A DNA stretch of 64,000 nt from Polysphondylium violaceum (taxonomy: Eukaryota; Evosea; Eumycetozoa; Dictyosteliales; Dictyosteliaceae): the NCBI GenBank assembly GCA_000277445.1, contig AJWJ01000041.1, forward strand, positions 1-64,000. Reading direction: 5' to 3'. The position numbers and the translations under genes are program-made. Within the stretch, counting starts at the first letter, position 1, and every line of letters begins with the position of its first letter. Below are positions 11,927 through 23,062 of the stretch, one piece after another. The notes under the pieces were generated by a model. It searched no databases. It worked only from the letters and a program-made list of their open reading frames with translations, and had not been told where the DNA came from.

Positions 11927-12616
11927 ATGAAAGTTCTCTTAGCCATTGACGGATCTGAAGGATCAACCCAAGCTATTCAAGAATGTAGTAAGCTCTTAAA
12001 ACCAAACAGAGACTCTATTACTGTTATCACTGTTATAAATTCAGAATCATTAGCTCATGAAGACTATATTTCAAATCAAGCCGATGAATATCAAAATATA
12101 TCCGAAAAAATATTAGATAGATGTCTATTTCATCTTCACAATGTTGGTGTAAGTTGATAAAAGAGGATTGTTGTTTAATTCTATAAACCATTATCATTAT
12201 TATTACTATCATTTAGATATAAAATTGTTTATCCATTTTGGCAAATCTCATTTAAAAAATGTAATGACACAAATATTAACTTTTACTCTTGTGCGCGTCC
12301 TTTCTTTACGTATTTGTGTCTATGTTTAATTTAATTTATTACAACTACACTATAGTTTAAAGATATTCAAAGAAAAGTATTGGTTGGTGAAGTTCGAGAT
12401 GAAATTATGAAATATATGAATCAAGATACCTTTGAAATGGTTATTGTTGGATCGAGAGGTTTGGGTGCTTTTAAGAAATTGATATTGGGATCCGTTAGTG
12501 AATATCTTGTTCAACATGCACCTATCCCTGTATATGTCGTTAAAAAAGTATCATCACAAGATGATCATCCACCATCTTCTACTAAAAATATTAGATCTCT
12601 TGTTCCTTCAATGTAA
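11927..12616 (+). CDS. Universal stress protein (UspA family)
   Basis: Two exons, 11927-12148 and 12356-12616, encode 160 aa, the normal length of a single UspA domain. The protein opens MKVLLAIDGSEGSTQA, with the first strand and the Asp that contacts nucleotide. After the splice it has FEMVIVGSRGLGAF and the complete ATP-binding pattern G-x2-G-x9-G-S (GSRGLGAFKKLILGS), so it should be of the ATP-binding class. It ends in PIPVYVVKK plus a short polar tail. Likely a soluble cytosolic stress or nucleotide-sensing protein; the partner is unknown. The 207-bp intron has a GTAAGT donor. Confidence 0.92.
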
Positions 12617-12783
12617 ATTATTTATCAAATAAAAACAAAACTATTATATTATAAAAATACATGATGTCCCTGTGTCGATCTCTGTCTTTATCATTGTCTC
12701 TCTTTTCTTATTCTATTTTAATAATTACTACTACTATGTTGTTTTGTTTTTGTTTATACACTATTTATTATATTTATATAGAT

Positions 12784-13344
12784 CTAACTTTTAGTTGTAT
12801 TAGTATCATCCAACTTTCCTTCCTTTAAAGCTGTTTCTAAACAAATTTTTGCACCTAAAACCTTTGATTGTAAATATTCAGATCCACCATCCTTTGGATC
12901 ATTGAGTGTAATTAAATCATCATGTTTCTATATAAACAACATTGTTTGGTTAGTACCTAATGATACAACTTTGTTTATCTATTCATGTTTGTGTATCTAT
13001 TTATAATATTCAATTCTACCTTTAAAATATCTTCGATTGTAATTTTATCTGCATTATCTAAACCTAAAATCTTTTTAGCTTCCATAGGTGACATTTTTGA
13101 TGTAGCACCTGCAAAAACTTCTGCTGAACCTGCTGTAAAACCACCTTCAGCTCCTAAAATATATTATTGTCAACAGTTTGTTAGGAATGTGATTCTATGA
13201 TACTGAAATGTGATGAATGATGAGCTTTGCAAAGCCCCTCTGTAAACACATACTGAGAATAGCTTGTCTATAGGCCATAGAAACACTACGGGCCAACATA
13301 GAGCCCGATGTAAAGAGAAGCTTCACTAAGATCTTGGCCGCCAT
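12784..13344 (-). CDS. timm16: PAM16/TIM16: mitochondrial import motor subunit
   Basis: J-like partner of PAM18 in the presequence-translocase-associated motor at the matrix face of the inner membrane. It holds PAM18 and tunes mtHsp70 activity. Three exons on the minus strand (13344-13254, 13153-13020, 12927-12784) give 122 aa, the usual length. The N-terminus is an amphipathic/hydrophobic segment ending AYRQAILRAEGG. The degenerate J domain follows: KMSPMEAKKILGLDN, a region around DILKKHDDLITLND where the HPD tripeptide of true J proteins is absent as expected, and PKDGGSEYLQSKVLGAK. The frame is kept across both introns. Each exon alone is too short to be noticed as an open frame of any size. 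Confidence 0.93.
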
Positions 13345-14209
13345 CTGAAATATATATAATGTGTATGACGAATATGTAATAAATGAAAAAAAAAACGAAA
13401 CAATTATTTTTTTTTTTTTTTTTTTTTTGATTTTTTTTCAAAATGCAACAAGTAATTGTGATGAATTTCATATTTGTTTGTATACATGGATAGCCATTGG
13501 CTATTTGAAATATTGGATATATTCCTTTATGTAGATCGAAGATTTGATTGTCATGTTTCGGACAAAAAGGAAATATTTAAACAGAGTTTCAAAAAGTTTT
13601 TCTCCTAATTTTTAGCATCCTATATATCCATACATTATAATAATTATAATCAAATAAAATATCTCTATGATTGTTTTTATTTTCTATGAAAAATAAAATA
13701 TTTGATCAAACTTTAGAAATATGAAATTTAATTTTCTAAAAAAGGTGTTTCTCATAATTGATGTCATATTTTGTCGCAATGTTTTTTTGAGAAAAGTGCA
13801 AAAATTAAATAATTTTTTTTCAAACCAAAAAAAAAAAAGTAAAATTGTAAAAAATGTAATTTGAATTCAATATATTGCACCACACTTTCATTCATTTCAA
13901 ACAAATCAACACACTCAATTCACACACACATATACACTCAAACACTATCTCTCAACCCCATTACATCATATATTTCTTTTCGTAACATTATTCATTTACT
14001 ATCAAATATTTTAATACTACACATAAATATTACCATTACACATTTTATTATTTAAATATTATTGTTGTTTGATTACTTTTTTTATTTAATTAATTATACA
14101 CCATCACAACAGTTACAATAATAACAATAACTCCTCTAAATTAATTTCATACACAACAGAGAAAAAATCTCTTTTACTAAACAAAGTAAAAATTACCAAA
14201 AGTATCAAT
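13345..14209. other. Divergent intergenic region
   Basis: About 865 bp between timm16 and the DGAT1-type gene. It includes a 19-base T run near 13410 and other A/T tracts. The part from about 13870 to 14130 is C/A-rich on the plus strand (CACACACAT repeats), as often seen in Dictyostelid 5' leaders. No gene was seen. Confidence 0.55.
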
Positions 14210-14893
14210 ATGATTGAAACAGATACATTCAATTTGGATGGATCTTCATCATCCTCTTCATCACAAGTAAAGAAACGCAATAATAATAAGAACAAAAAAA
14301 AATACCAAAATGAGGAATTACCTAGTTTGGTAGTTATTGAAAAAGGTTCAAGTGGTAAATCTTTAATTTCATCACCAATAGCTTCTTTAAAAGTAGTAAA
14401 TGATGAAAAATTAAATACACCTCATTCGCCTTCATTAGAGAGATTTTCTGCAATGTCAAAACCTAGAGAGAGTATTTTAACGTAGGTATTACCTATTAAT
14501 ATCTCTTTAAACAATAATGTTAGAAATACTAATAATTTTAAAGTACCCCAGAATCCGATATAGGATGGGGAACATTTAACTATATTGCCATTTGCTATGT
14601 TATGGCAGGTTTTTCAATGATGGCAGATAATTATATATCAAAAGGAACCATTGTAGAGACAGAACTATTTTGGTGGTTAACTAGAAACGTAGATAATTGT
14701 ATCTATTTAGCATTGGTCCAATTTGCTTGGTCATTTGTAAATTATGCCTGTACTTGGACATTTGTAAAACATAAGATCCCATCTGGTTTATCTATTTTCC
14801 TCTATGTTGTTTGGCAATTTGCTTTATTTTATGCTTCAATGACTTATATTTTAAGTTGTGATTTATCACCAAGTAAGTATTTTGTAAAACACC

Positions 14894-14947
<54 letters not shown>

Positions 14948-15964
14948 CTAACTCAATAAATATAATAATAATTCTAGTTTTAAGTGGAGGTACAGGATTA
15001 CAATTATGTGTTATTTCATTAAAGAATCATTCATATTGGCATACAAATTATTTTTTGGCCAAAGGATATACAAAAGCTATGACCAAAAGTTCACCAATCA
15101 CTAGAAGAGATCTCACTCCAAACATTTCAATTTCTCATTTCCTTTACTTTATGTTTGCTCCAACCTTGGTATTTGAAACTCAATTCCCAAGAACTAGATC
15201 AATTAGATATAGTTATATCTTAAAAGAATCTTTGGCCGCTGCTGGTGCTTTCTTTATGTTTTATTTAGTTTGTAAGTATATTTAACATAATATTAATAGA
15301 AGAAATTAATATTTATTTAACATCATTTTAGTATGTAGAACAAGTCCAATTTATAAATTAATTGACACACAACCATTGATTTTGTTAATTATTCAATTAT
15401 CATTGCCATCAATGAGTTTATGGATGCTTGGATTCTATGGTGTATTCCATTGTCTATTAAATATTTTTGCAGAGATTACAATGTTTGCCGACAGAGAGTT
15501 TTATCAAGATTGGTGGAATGCAACCACTTTTGATCAGTGGTGGAGAAAATGGAATCGTCCCGTTCACAAATGGATGTTGAGACATGTATATCGTGATTCA
15601 ATGCATACTGTTAAATTAAACAAATTTGGTGCTTTCTTGTCTACCTTTTTATTGTCAGCTTTATTACATGAATTAATTATGATTATATCTTTTAGATTTG
15701 TTAGACCCATTTTATCAACCTCAATGTTATTACAAAGTATTTATTCAATTAATATTTCTATTAAATATATATTTATACATATACTAATATCACTCTTCTT
15801 ATTAAATTATAGTTGGATTAGTTTATTTTACACAATTACCATTATTACAAAAAACAAGATTTGGAAATGTAATTATGTGGGCTTCAGTTTTTGTAGGACA
15901 ACCCTTGGTTCAACTATTATACTCTACCCAATATAGTGTTTTGATTTGGAATCCAACAAAATAA
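14210..15964 (+). CDS. dgat1: Diacylglycerol/sterol O-acyltransferase (MBOAT family, DGAT1-like)
   Basis: ER membrane-bound O-acyltransferase making triacylglycerol (or steryl esters) from acyl-CoA. Five exons (14210-14481, 14544-14872, 14978-15271, 15332-15736, 15813-15964) give 483 aa. The hydrophilic N-terminal tail (about 90 residues with Ser and Lys/Asn runs) is typical of DGAT1. Membrane segments follow, then the ACAT/DGAT signature FYQDWWN with TTFDQWWRKWNRPVHKWMLRHVY, and the active-site His in SALLHEL. The last exon ends LIWNPTK. Intron 2 carries an AAT repeat that would read as poly-Asn if retained. DGAT1 is preferred over ACAT because of the RPVHKWMLRHVY stretch. All four junctions keep frame. 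Confidence 0.86.
14893..14944 (+). repeat. AAT trinucleotide repeat inside dgat1 intron 2
   Basis: About 17 tandem AAT units between 14893 and 14944, inside the intron. Copy number is likely variable between strains. Confidence 0.85.
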
Positions 15965-16139
15965 GATAAAAACCAAAAAGAAAAAAAAAAAATAAAACTT
16001 CATAATTTCGTTAATTTATTAAAATCTGTTAAATCTGAAAAAATGGATCTATAAACTTTTCCCTCCAAATTTTAAAACTTTTGAACCACAATGTTCCATT
16101 TATTCATCTGATGAACACACTTTAATTATAACAAAAACA

Positions 16140-17144
16140 ATGACTGATAAAAAGAGAGAAAGAGGAACAAAACATAGAGATTTCGATATCAGTGCCTTCC
16201 AAGAGTGGAGTACAGACCTTTTTGAACAGTGGTTACAGATCACATTCTCACAGAAGATAGTTTCAAAGCTTCCTCTTGAGCAAATCAAAGAACTACACGA
16301 TATTTTTCTATCATTGGAACGAGATACGTTAAAAGATTTGGGATTAGCTTTATTCGAAATACAGGCCATTGAAAAGAGAGTGCAGGAAGTGAAAGAAGCA
16401 GGTAAACTTCGAGAGATCAACAACCGGTATTTTTCAATACCTGTTATAGAGACTCAAAGAAAAATAGTAAAAATAGCACACACCCAAGAAAGAACAACAT
16501 TAGCATTCACCTCTAGTATAGTCCCCAGTGCTAATGTCACTGACATTATCAATGAAGTCGATTGGATCCAAGTTGACAAGATACCCCAAAAAAATGCCGA
16601 TGCATGCAAAGCATCACTTCAAGTCCTTCTCGACTGTGGAGTCAGTTTATACACATCCCTAAATGAAGAAACTAAAAGACTGTTCATCCACCCGATACTG
16701 GCTTTCACCATACAATCAATCAACCAAGAGAATATAAAACTATTCAATGGAGAGAAATTAGCTCTTCGTCTCGATACCCCTCTGAAAAATGATCCCAGCC
16801 TCGGTATTGCATATACAGTCATTTTGGTTGATGATGTTATATTTATTATAGTCGAGGAAACCGATTCTGACTTTAGAAAGGGGTTGAATCAAATCAAGGC
16901 CGCTGTACACTCTATTATTTCCTCTGTAAAAAGGAGTAGAAAAATGAATTATATATTTGGTATTGTTACCACTGCAGATCGTTGGCAATTCTTTCGGTTC
17001 TCACAGGGATTTGAAATAGATTTATTCGTATATCTTGCTCTCATAGGCAATAGAGATTTCGACCCTAGTCCATTAATGTCTCTTGTCAGAGGCTTTTTAA
17101 TACAAGGAGCAATTCAATCGGGTGTCCTCCCACCAAAGGTATAA
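16140..17144 (+). CDS. SAM-domain protein with a PD-(D/E)XK nuclease-like C-terminal domain
   Basis: Unusual 334-aa protein. Residues about 20-90 have the pattern of a SAM domain (WSTDLFEQWLQ..., then TLKDLGLALFEIQAIEKRVQ). Residues about 150-325 fit a PD-(D/E)XK-type restriction-fold core like that of Crinkler-type proteins: a strand with Asp (AYTVILVDDVIFIIVEETD), the helix KGLNQIKAAVHSI and the strand NYIFGIVTTADRWQFFRF. The usual E-x-K after the second strand reads E-E-T here, so catalysis may be lost. Codon use is visibly less AT-biased than its neighbours. The frame ends at 17144. Alternatively an intron 17139-17205 could splice to an exon ending at 17277 (reading QYSSSIDHHFDPYLVHDVF). 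Function unknown. Confidence 0.68.
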   Translation: MTDKKRERGTKHRDFDISAFQEWSTDLFEQWLQITFSQKIVSKLPLEQIKELHDIFLSLERDTLKDLGLALFEIQAIEKRVQEVKEAGKLREINNRYFSIPVIETQRKIVKIAHTQERTTLAFTSSIVPSANVTDIINEVDWIQVDKIPQKNADACKASLQVLLDCGVSLYTSLNEETKRLFIHPILAFTIQSINQENIKLFNGEKLALRLDTPLKNDPSLGIAYTVILVDDVIFIIVEETDSDFRKGLNQIKAAVHSIISSVKRSRKMNYIFGIVTTADRWQFFRFSQGFEIDLFVYLALIGNRDFDPSPLMSLVRGFLIQGAIQSGVLPPKV

Positions 17145-17756
17145 AATTTTTGTTTATTATTATAGTAATATTTAATGATGTTTTTTGTTTTCTAAACTTA
17201 ATAAGCAATATTCATCTTCCATTGACCATCACTTTGATCCTTATCTGGTTCATGATGTATTTTCATCTCCATTTTGAAATTCACAAAACATGACCAGAGG
17301 AATTGCCATCCAATCCTGACAGTACCGAGTATCCAACATGATTCCATTCCATATATTGTCTAGTAGTAAAAAACATTCCTGTAATAAATTATCAATATCG
17401 TCATATTGTTTTGTTTTCCGAAAAATAAAAAATAACCATTAGGATTGAGAATTTTAATTTGTAATAATTTCGCACTTTTCCTCTTTATTTTTCAAAAAGT
17501 ATAGCTTGTGTTGTCATTTTGTATTATGAAAAATTGGTATCTTTATACCCAACAAATTATTCCACATAATCATATAATTTTATCAAAGTATTAGAAATAT
17601 TTTTTGGTTTTTTTCACCACATTCCCCTCAAAAAACTAATAACCCACACTACAATATACACCTGCATATCGGGCATTATTTTCATATGTTTATGAGATTA
17701 AAAACTATTTAAACTCATATATTTTCATTCATTATGTCATTCAAATATAGAAAAAA
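17145..17756. promoter_or_regulatory. Spacer and copied promoter of the CTDC-repeat gene
   Basis: The 3' side of the SAM protein gene is followed by about 480 bp of spacer. The last 150 bp or so (17600-17756) match the reverse complement of 55042-55210, upstream of the intact CTDC paralogue. Shared blocks are a CACCACA...CCCTCAAAAAAC stretch, CCCACAC-x-ACA (17643-17653), TTTATGAGATTAA and TTCATTCAT-ATGTC. The CCCACAC element resembles CA-rich GBF/G-box sites of Dictyostelium developmental genes. Confidence 0.6.
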
Positions 17757-18628
17757 ATGAAATACATTTTTATTTTTATTTTTTTAATTTTACTATTATG
17801 TCATTCACAGTTTGCTGCCGGAAATGGATGTGATTTTATCCGTTGTGAATCAGCAAACAAATGTATCAATTTCTTTTGTAACAGAGCCATTGAGAATTGC
17901 GATACTAGTCCAAGAGTAATATGTCCTCAGCCAGACGATAAATGTACTTTTTCAGAATGTGATACAACTACTGGAAAATGTTTTATTAGAAATAAAACTT
18001 GTTCAGACTCATCAATTTGCACTGAAAACCTTTGTGACCCAAGTATTGGTTGTTATTTTCCTGCAAATAATACAAAATGTGCAACTGATAAATGTAGTAC
18101 AGGTGTCTGTACCTCTACTGGTTGTGAACCCAAGGCATGTCCATCTACCAAATGTAAAGTTTCACAGGGTTGAGATAAAAACACTGGTGAATGTATATTT
18201 AAACCGGTTGTTTGTAATGATAAAATCGATTGCACAAAAGACACATGTGACGAAGAAAAAGGTTGTGTTTTTACACCAGATCATTCAAAATGTAATGACA
18301 GCAATGAATGTACAATAGGTGACCAATGTGTGTTTACAAGGAAAAGAATTGTACATCATCTGATTTGTGCCAAATCTCATCGGGTTGTGATAAAAAAACA
18401 GGTCAATGTATCCTCTCTCCAGTTCAATGTAATTCAACAAACAAATGTGAAACTACAGCATGTGATCAAGCAACAGGTAAATGCCAAGTTACCAAAGTTA
18501 AAACTTGTCCACCTATTAAAGCTTTATTAGGTCTTGGTATTCTATGTCAAGCTCAAATTTGTGATCCACCAACTGGTAATTGCATTAAAGATCCAAATTC
18601 TACTTTTTTAAGTAGTTTAATTTGTTAA
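17757..18628 (+). pseudogene. Broken CTDC-repeat extracellular matrix protein gene
   Basis: Close paralogue of the intact gene at 54004-55041. It starts with a signal peptide and continues through Cys-rich units of the Dictyostelium CTDC type (C-x4-CD-x3-G-C, as in ecmA/ecmB matrix proteins). Two lesions are visible against the paralogue. One is a TGA at 18171-18173 where the paralogue has TGT (Cys). The other, near 18327, is a missing stretch of 16 bases between two ATGTG copies, which shifts the frame. Downstream sequence still encodes good repeats to LIC at 18628. It also has two fewer repeat units near the C-terminal end than the paralogue. The promoter looks intact, so it may still be transcribed. 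The decay looks recent. Confidence 0.82.
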
Positions 18629-18822
18629 TAAAAAAAATATGAAAAAAAGAGACTTTAATGTCCTTTTTTGTTCCCAGATTAAAACTTTATTTCAAATGGG
18701 TGGTGGATCAAAAGTTAAAGTAACAAATTAAGAAAAAATACTGGATATGAATCACAAACTACCAACGCCATCAAATCCTATTTTGTATTATTTTACTTAA
18801 TTATATAAAAAAAGAAATAGTT

Positions 18823-21293
18823 TTATTTTTTTAAAGTTCTTAAATCAATTACTTTACTATCACCTTTACCTCTGTTTACTTGAACATGTTCGGCCATTCT
18901 ATAAATAGGAACACCATTTACAGGTGGATGAGGGTGGAATGATTTTAGTTTACACTTCTGGACAGTTTCCATGCCTGGGGGATCAGTTAATCTAAATATA
19001 CCTCGATCGGGAACAACAGATGGACTCATTACCACGGCTATAGCTTCTGGTAAAAGATATTGATATGAACAATGAGTGTGTACATCGACTGCCGATAGAA
19101 AACAATCTTGTGTTGGATGTGTGTGGATCCATCCCAATGTCAATAAATCATGTTCAAGTTGGTATTCAAATATTTCGTGTTCCTCTATCGTGTTGCATGT
19201 GTCTGAAGTGCCCTCTTGTTTAGGTATGATGAGTGTTGTGACTTTAAACACATCGTTTGAGAGTGTACCTGATAGAATACCACATGTTTCTATTTGATTT
19301 CTTGTGTTTTGATGTGCCAATTTCATAAACTCGTCAAATAAACCATCATTCACTATAATCTTTCGAAGTTTTGATAATTTTTTACTGGCTTCTGTTGAAT
19401 TTAAATTTGATTTGGAGGCTAAAGTTGGATTTTGTACATTTGTTAATTTTGATGCCGATATATTTTGTTGTTGATTTAAATATGATTGCTGTTGATTTGG
19501 TGCACCATTTTGTAAAAGGGATTGTCTTTGATACAAGTTTTGAGTTGTTGTTTGGTTATTATGATTTGGTATTGATGGGTGTTGGATTTGTGAATAATAT
19601 GATGTTGCTTTTACATTTTGCTGAGAAATAGCTGATGATGAAATTGGTGGTGAGTAGTACTGTTGTTGTTGTAGGTATTGTTGGTTTGGATAAAATTGGG
19701 GTGCATAGGTTGTTGTTTTTTGTTGAAAATGTTGGTGTTGTTGTTGTTGTTGTTGATATGGGATATGTGGTTGTGGTGGTACTCTATGTTGTTGATATTG
19801 CGGTGTATATGTTTTATATTGTGGGGGAGATTGTACTTTTTGTTGTTGTTGTTGTTGTTGTTGGTATTGATATTGTTGTAAAAATGAATTATTACTATTA
19901 TTACTATTATTTAAAGATGGATATTCCAGAGATTGATTTGTATCTGTACTATTTAGAGGAAGAGGTGGTAATTTAAGAGATGGTTTTGTACTTGTAATTT
20001 CTGTTGATACAAAACTAGGATCAATTAAATAATCTAAATTATTATTTTCATCTTGTTTACTTGATGATGATGAAGATTTATCTTTTTCCAAATATTTAAC
20101 CAATTCATCTGTATCAAATGAAATGGACGTATTTTCAAACTCTTGATTTATATTATTTTCTATAATTTTACTATTGTTACTACTATAGCTATCAATAATT
20201 TCAACATTATTATTATTATTTTCAACAACATTACTACTAGTATTATCTAAAATATCATTGTTATTATTATTTAATAAATCAATTCTATTTTCTTCATCTT
20301 GTTGTTGTTTTAATAATTCTTGCTCATATTGTTTTTGTTGTTGTTCTTGTTGAATGATTTCATTTTGTAATCTAATTTCCTCATCTTTTAACTTTTGTTG
20401 TTGTATTCTGTCTTGTTCCTCTGCTAATCTTTGTTCTCTGAGTGCTTCTAATCTAAGTTGTTTAGATTGTTGTTGAAATTGAGCTTGTCTGATATTTCTT
20501 TCAATTTTTTGTTTTCTTTTTAAAAAGTTTTCTCTCTCTTCTTTTTCATCCTGTATCTTTTTAATCTCTCTTTCCCATTCCAATTGCTGATCAATCTCTT
20601 GTTGTTGTATTCGATCTTGTTCTTGTTTTTCCCTAATCTCTTTTAATCTCTTTTCATTTTCTTGTCTTTCTCTTTCCTCTCTTTCTAATCTCTATATAAT
20701 TATTGTTTATAGGTTAATATGCATAGATATATTGGAATAACAAACTAAATGATGTAGATGATATGTACAATTTGTAATTGTTTTTCTTTTTCTTTAGCTA
20801 AATTCTGATATCTATTTAATAAATTTGATTTTATATTCTCTAGTTCATTAATCTTTGCTTTAGCTTCATTTTTTAATGTATCTCGAGACTTTGCAAACTT
20901 TGAATCAGAATATTCAGGATGCTTGGGTAACTTTTCAAGTGTTAATCTAAATATATAAGTACAATATTAATATAAAATCATCTTGATTATAATAGTGTTT
21001 ACATTGGTTACATACAAAACAAATCTAAATAAAAATACAAAAGCCATTTCCATATCACCTTCTGATTTATAAATATCTGCCTGTCAATTATAATAGGCAT
21101 CATCGTTTCTATTAATATATATTTTATTTCACATTGCTTGTCATAATCTTGTATTTACCTGTTTAATCAAATTATTTAACGTTGATAGATATAGAAATAT
21201 CTTGTAATTCTTATCCACCTCTATCTTGTTAACATTGTTATCCACCAACTCTTGAAAAGTATTGGCTAAATATAATGGCTTCTCATTTCCCAT
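18823..21293 (-). CDS. AMSH/STAMBP-type JAMM deubiquitinase
   Basis: Lys63-specific deubiquitinase acting on endosomal ESCRT cargo. Four exons on the minus strand (21293-21159, 21080-21016, 20946-20769, 20691-18823) give 748 aa. Residues 1-110 look like the USP8-dimer/MIT-like region (ADIYKSEGDMEMAFVFLFRFV). A long Glu/Arg/Gln coiled coil follows, then a Gln/Ser/Tyr-rich linker with poly-Gln. The catalytic MPN+ domain is at the C-terminus: QIETCGILSG (general-base Glu), WIHTHPTQDCFLSAVDVHTH (JAMM zinc ligands H-x-H-P...S-x2-D plus the AMSH-specific Cys/His second zinc site), PEAIAVVMSP and GIFRLTDPPGM. All metal ligands are present, so it should be active. The linker is much longer than in animal AMSH, as usual in this lineage. 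Confidence 0.93.
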
Positions 21294-21529
21294 TCTATTC
21301 TATTTTATAAATATATACATATATTTAAAAATATAAAAACAAAAAGAATAGGTTTGTGAGATAATATACTCTCTTCTTGAGTAATCCTACACTAATAAAG
21401 AAAATTTAAAAAAAAAATTAAAAAAAATCAAAAAAATAATTAATTAAAAAAAAATTCCCAACTTTTTGAGTTCACACAAAAGAGACTTTAGTTTTGGAGA
21501 CTAGTTTTTATTTATTTACTTAATATACA
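21294..21529. other. Short AT-rich spacer
   Basis: About 236 bp holding the AMSH-gene promoter and the 3' end of the FNIP gene; A/T tracts only. Confidence 0.5.
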
Positions 21530-22732
21530 CTATACACTCTCAAAAGAGAGACAATTATAATCACCTATAGCAGTCTGAACTGTATCGGGTATTAGTGTCT
21601 TTTTAACACCTGATATATTTATATTTTTAATGGTGGGAGGTAGTTTGAATTCATAATGACACTCGAGTAGTCTTAGATTGGTAACTGATTGAGGAATGTT
21701 TTCCAGAGAATGATAATATCGATGAAATGTAAGGTGGGTGATGGTGTTTGGTAAACTATCTTTATAGATCTCTTGTTCCAAAGAGGTAAATTCTAAATAC
21801 TTTAGTCTTGGCGGAAAAGGTATCGATGACAGAGGCAGCTTAAATTGGTTACTATAGGCACTACAGCCAAATTGAATCGATGTGATGGTTGGTGGTAAAT
21901 ACTCGATTACCGAATTGAACCTATCACATAACACGAGTGTATGGATCTTGCCTGTATCGGGTATATCACCCAATCGGATGATTCTATCGGTAAAAAACAG
22001 ATGAGTGACGTTGTTGGTCAGCAACTCTTGGATACAGTGTCTCTTGTGGACCTGAAACACAGATCCATTGCCATTGAGGATCTTGCGTTGATTGAGAAAC
22101 TCTGGTACCTGGGGATTCTTTTGGTTGTCAAACAGCAGACTGGTCAATCGCAGCGACTTCACCGTAAGCGGCACATCAGCATCCTTTAGTGCGTCGATGG
22201 GTTGTTTAAGAAGCACAAGGTCTCGCACAGTGGCCGGTATGATGCTCGATATGGGTTTCTGGTAGATATCATACAACGAGTGCAACGTGAGACTGACGAC
22301 CGATGCGGGGATCTTGAGATTCATGTAATGGAGATAATAGTACTGCCTGTAGAGCTTCAAGTGGGTGACACTCTCTGGAATAAAGTCGAGTCCCTTCCAC
22401 TGCTTGAGTGTGAGGTGTGTTATCCATCGAGGTATCTCAAAGCCAAGCTGATAGATACATTTCAACTGAAACACCGTGTGTGGCACCTTGTCCAACGGCA
22501 TTGCATCTCTTCCATAGCAATTTATAATGGCAGGATTGTATCTATGTATTTGATCAAACTGTTGTTGATTTGTGACAAACACCTGATATCGATGTGTGTT
22601 TTTGACAACCCCCAATGGGGGTATTGTGGAGAAAGCAAACTCGTAATACTTTTCCCACACCACTGCTTGAAGACATTGATTTCTCCATATTCTAAAAAAC
22701 AATGAGCTGCTATAATCGCCTCCACGCTCCAT
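21530..22732 (-). CDS. FNIP-repeat protein
   Basis: Single-exon 400-aa member of the large Dictyostelid FNIP-repeat family, related to leucine-rich repeats. The N-terminus (SSLFFRIWRNQCLQAVVWEKY) is the usual F-box-like start of these proteins. Repeats of about 20-24 residues follow with the pattern IP-x2-V-THL-x-L (FIPESVTHLKLYRQ, SLPNTITHLTFHRYYHSL, ENIPQSVTNLRLLECHY). The biochemical role is unknown; some relatives may serve as substrate adaptors of ubiquitin ligases. Base composition is clearly less AT-rich than its flanks, seen especially at 22200-22500. The start is ATG at 22732; an upstream GTG extension is not used. Confidence 0.85.
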   Translation of the reverse strand: MERGGDYSSSLFFRIWRNQCLQAVVWEKYYEFAFSTIPPLGVVKNTHRYQVFVTNQQQFDQIHRYNPAIINCYGRDAMPLDKVPHTVFQLKCIYQLGFEIPRWITHLTLKQWKGLDFIPESVTHLKLYRQYYYLHYMNLKIPASVVSLTLHSLYDIYQKPISSIIPATVRDLVLLKQPIDALKDADVPLTVKSLRLTSLLFDNQKNPQVPEFLNQRKILNGNGSVFQVHKRHCIQELLTNNVTHLFFTDRIIRLGDIPDTGKIHTLVLCDRFNSVIEYLPPTITSIQFGCSAYSNQFKLPLSSIPFPPRLKYLEFTSLEQEIYKDSLPNTITHLTFHRYYHSLENIPQSVTNLRLLECHYEFKLPPTIKNINISGVKKTLIPDTVQTAIGDYNCLSFESV

Positions 22733-23062
22733 ACTCGGCACTTTTTGATAACTTTTTGAAAATTAATTTTTTATCTCTTTTGCATTTTTTCGATAAAAAA
22801 GATAGATTTTTTCTTTTACTATACTTGCAAGTCAAAAAAAATTTAGAAAAGAAAATCTTTATCTTGATATTCCCTATCTATCACATGTGCAAATAATTTT
22901 GAATTCAAAGATGAAAATTTAGGTCGGAAAAATGGCATTCATGAATGCCCCCAAAAAAAATATCTTGATATATTTTTAAAAAAAAATTTTTAGAATTCCC
23001 ATTCTATCTCATAGGAGCTATTTTTTTCTTACCGCCACCAGCATTGTGAATTTTGATTGAAA
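22733..23062. other. Divergent promoter region
   Basis: About 330 bp between the FNIP gene and the large ComC-like gene. It contains A/T runs and GAATGCCCCCAAAAAAAA at about 22943. No gene was seen. Confidence 0.5.

Noticed and set aside
19371-19976. Plus-strand frames rich in Val/Leu and Tyr opposite the AMSH-type gene
   Set aside because: Antisense shadows of the Gln/Asn/Ser-rich linker; no start context or independent signal.
21941-22705. Plus-strand frames opposite the FNIP gene
   Set aside because: They arise because this gene is less AT-rich; the minus-strand frame alone shows repeat structure.
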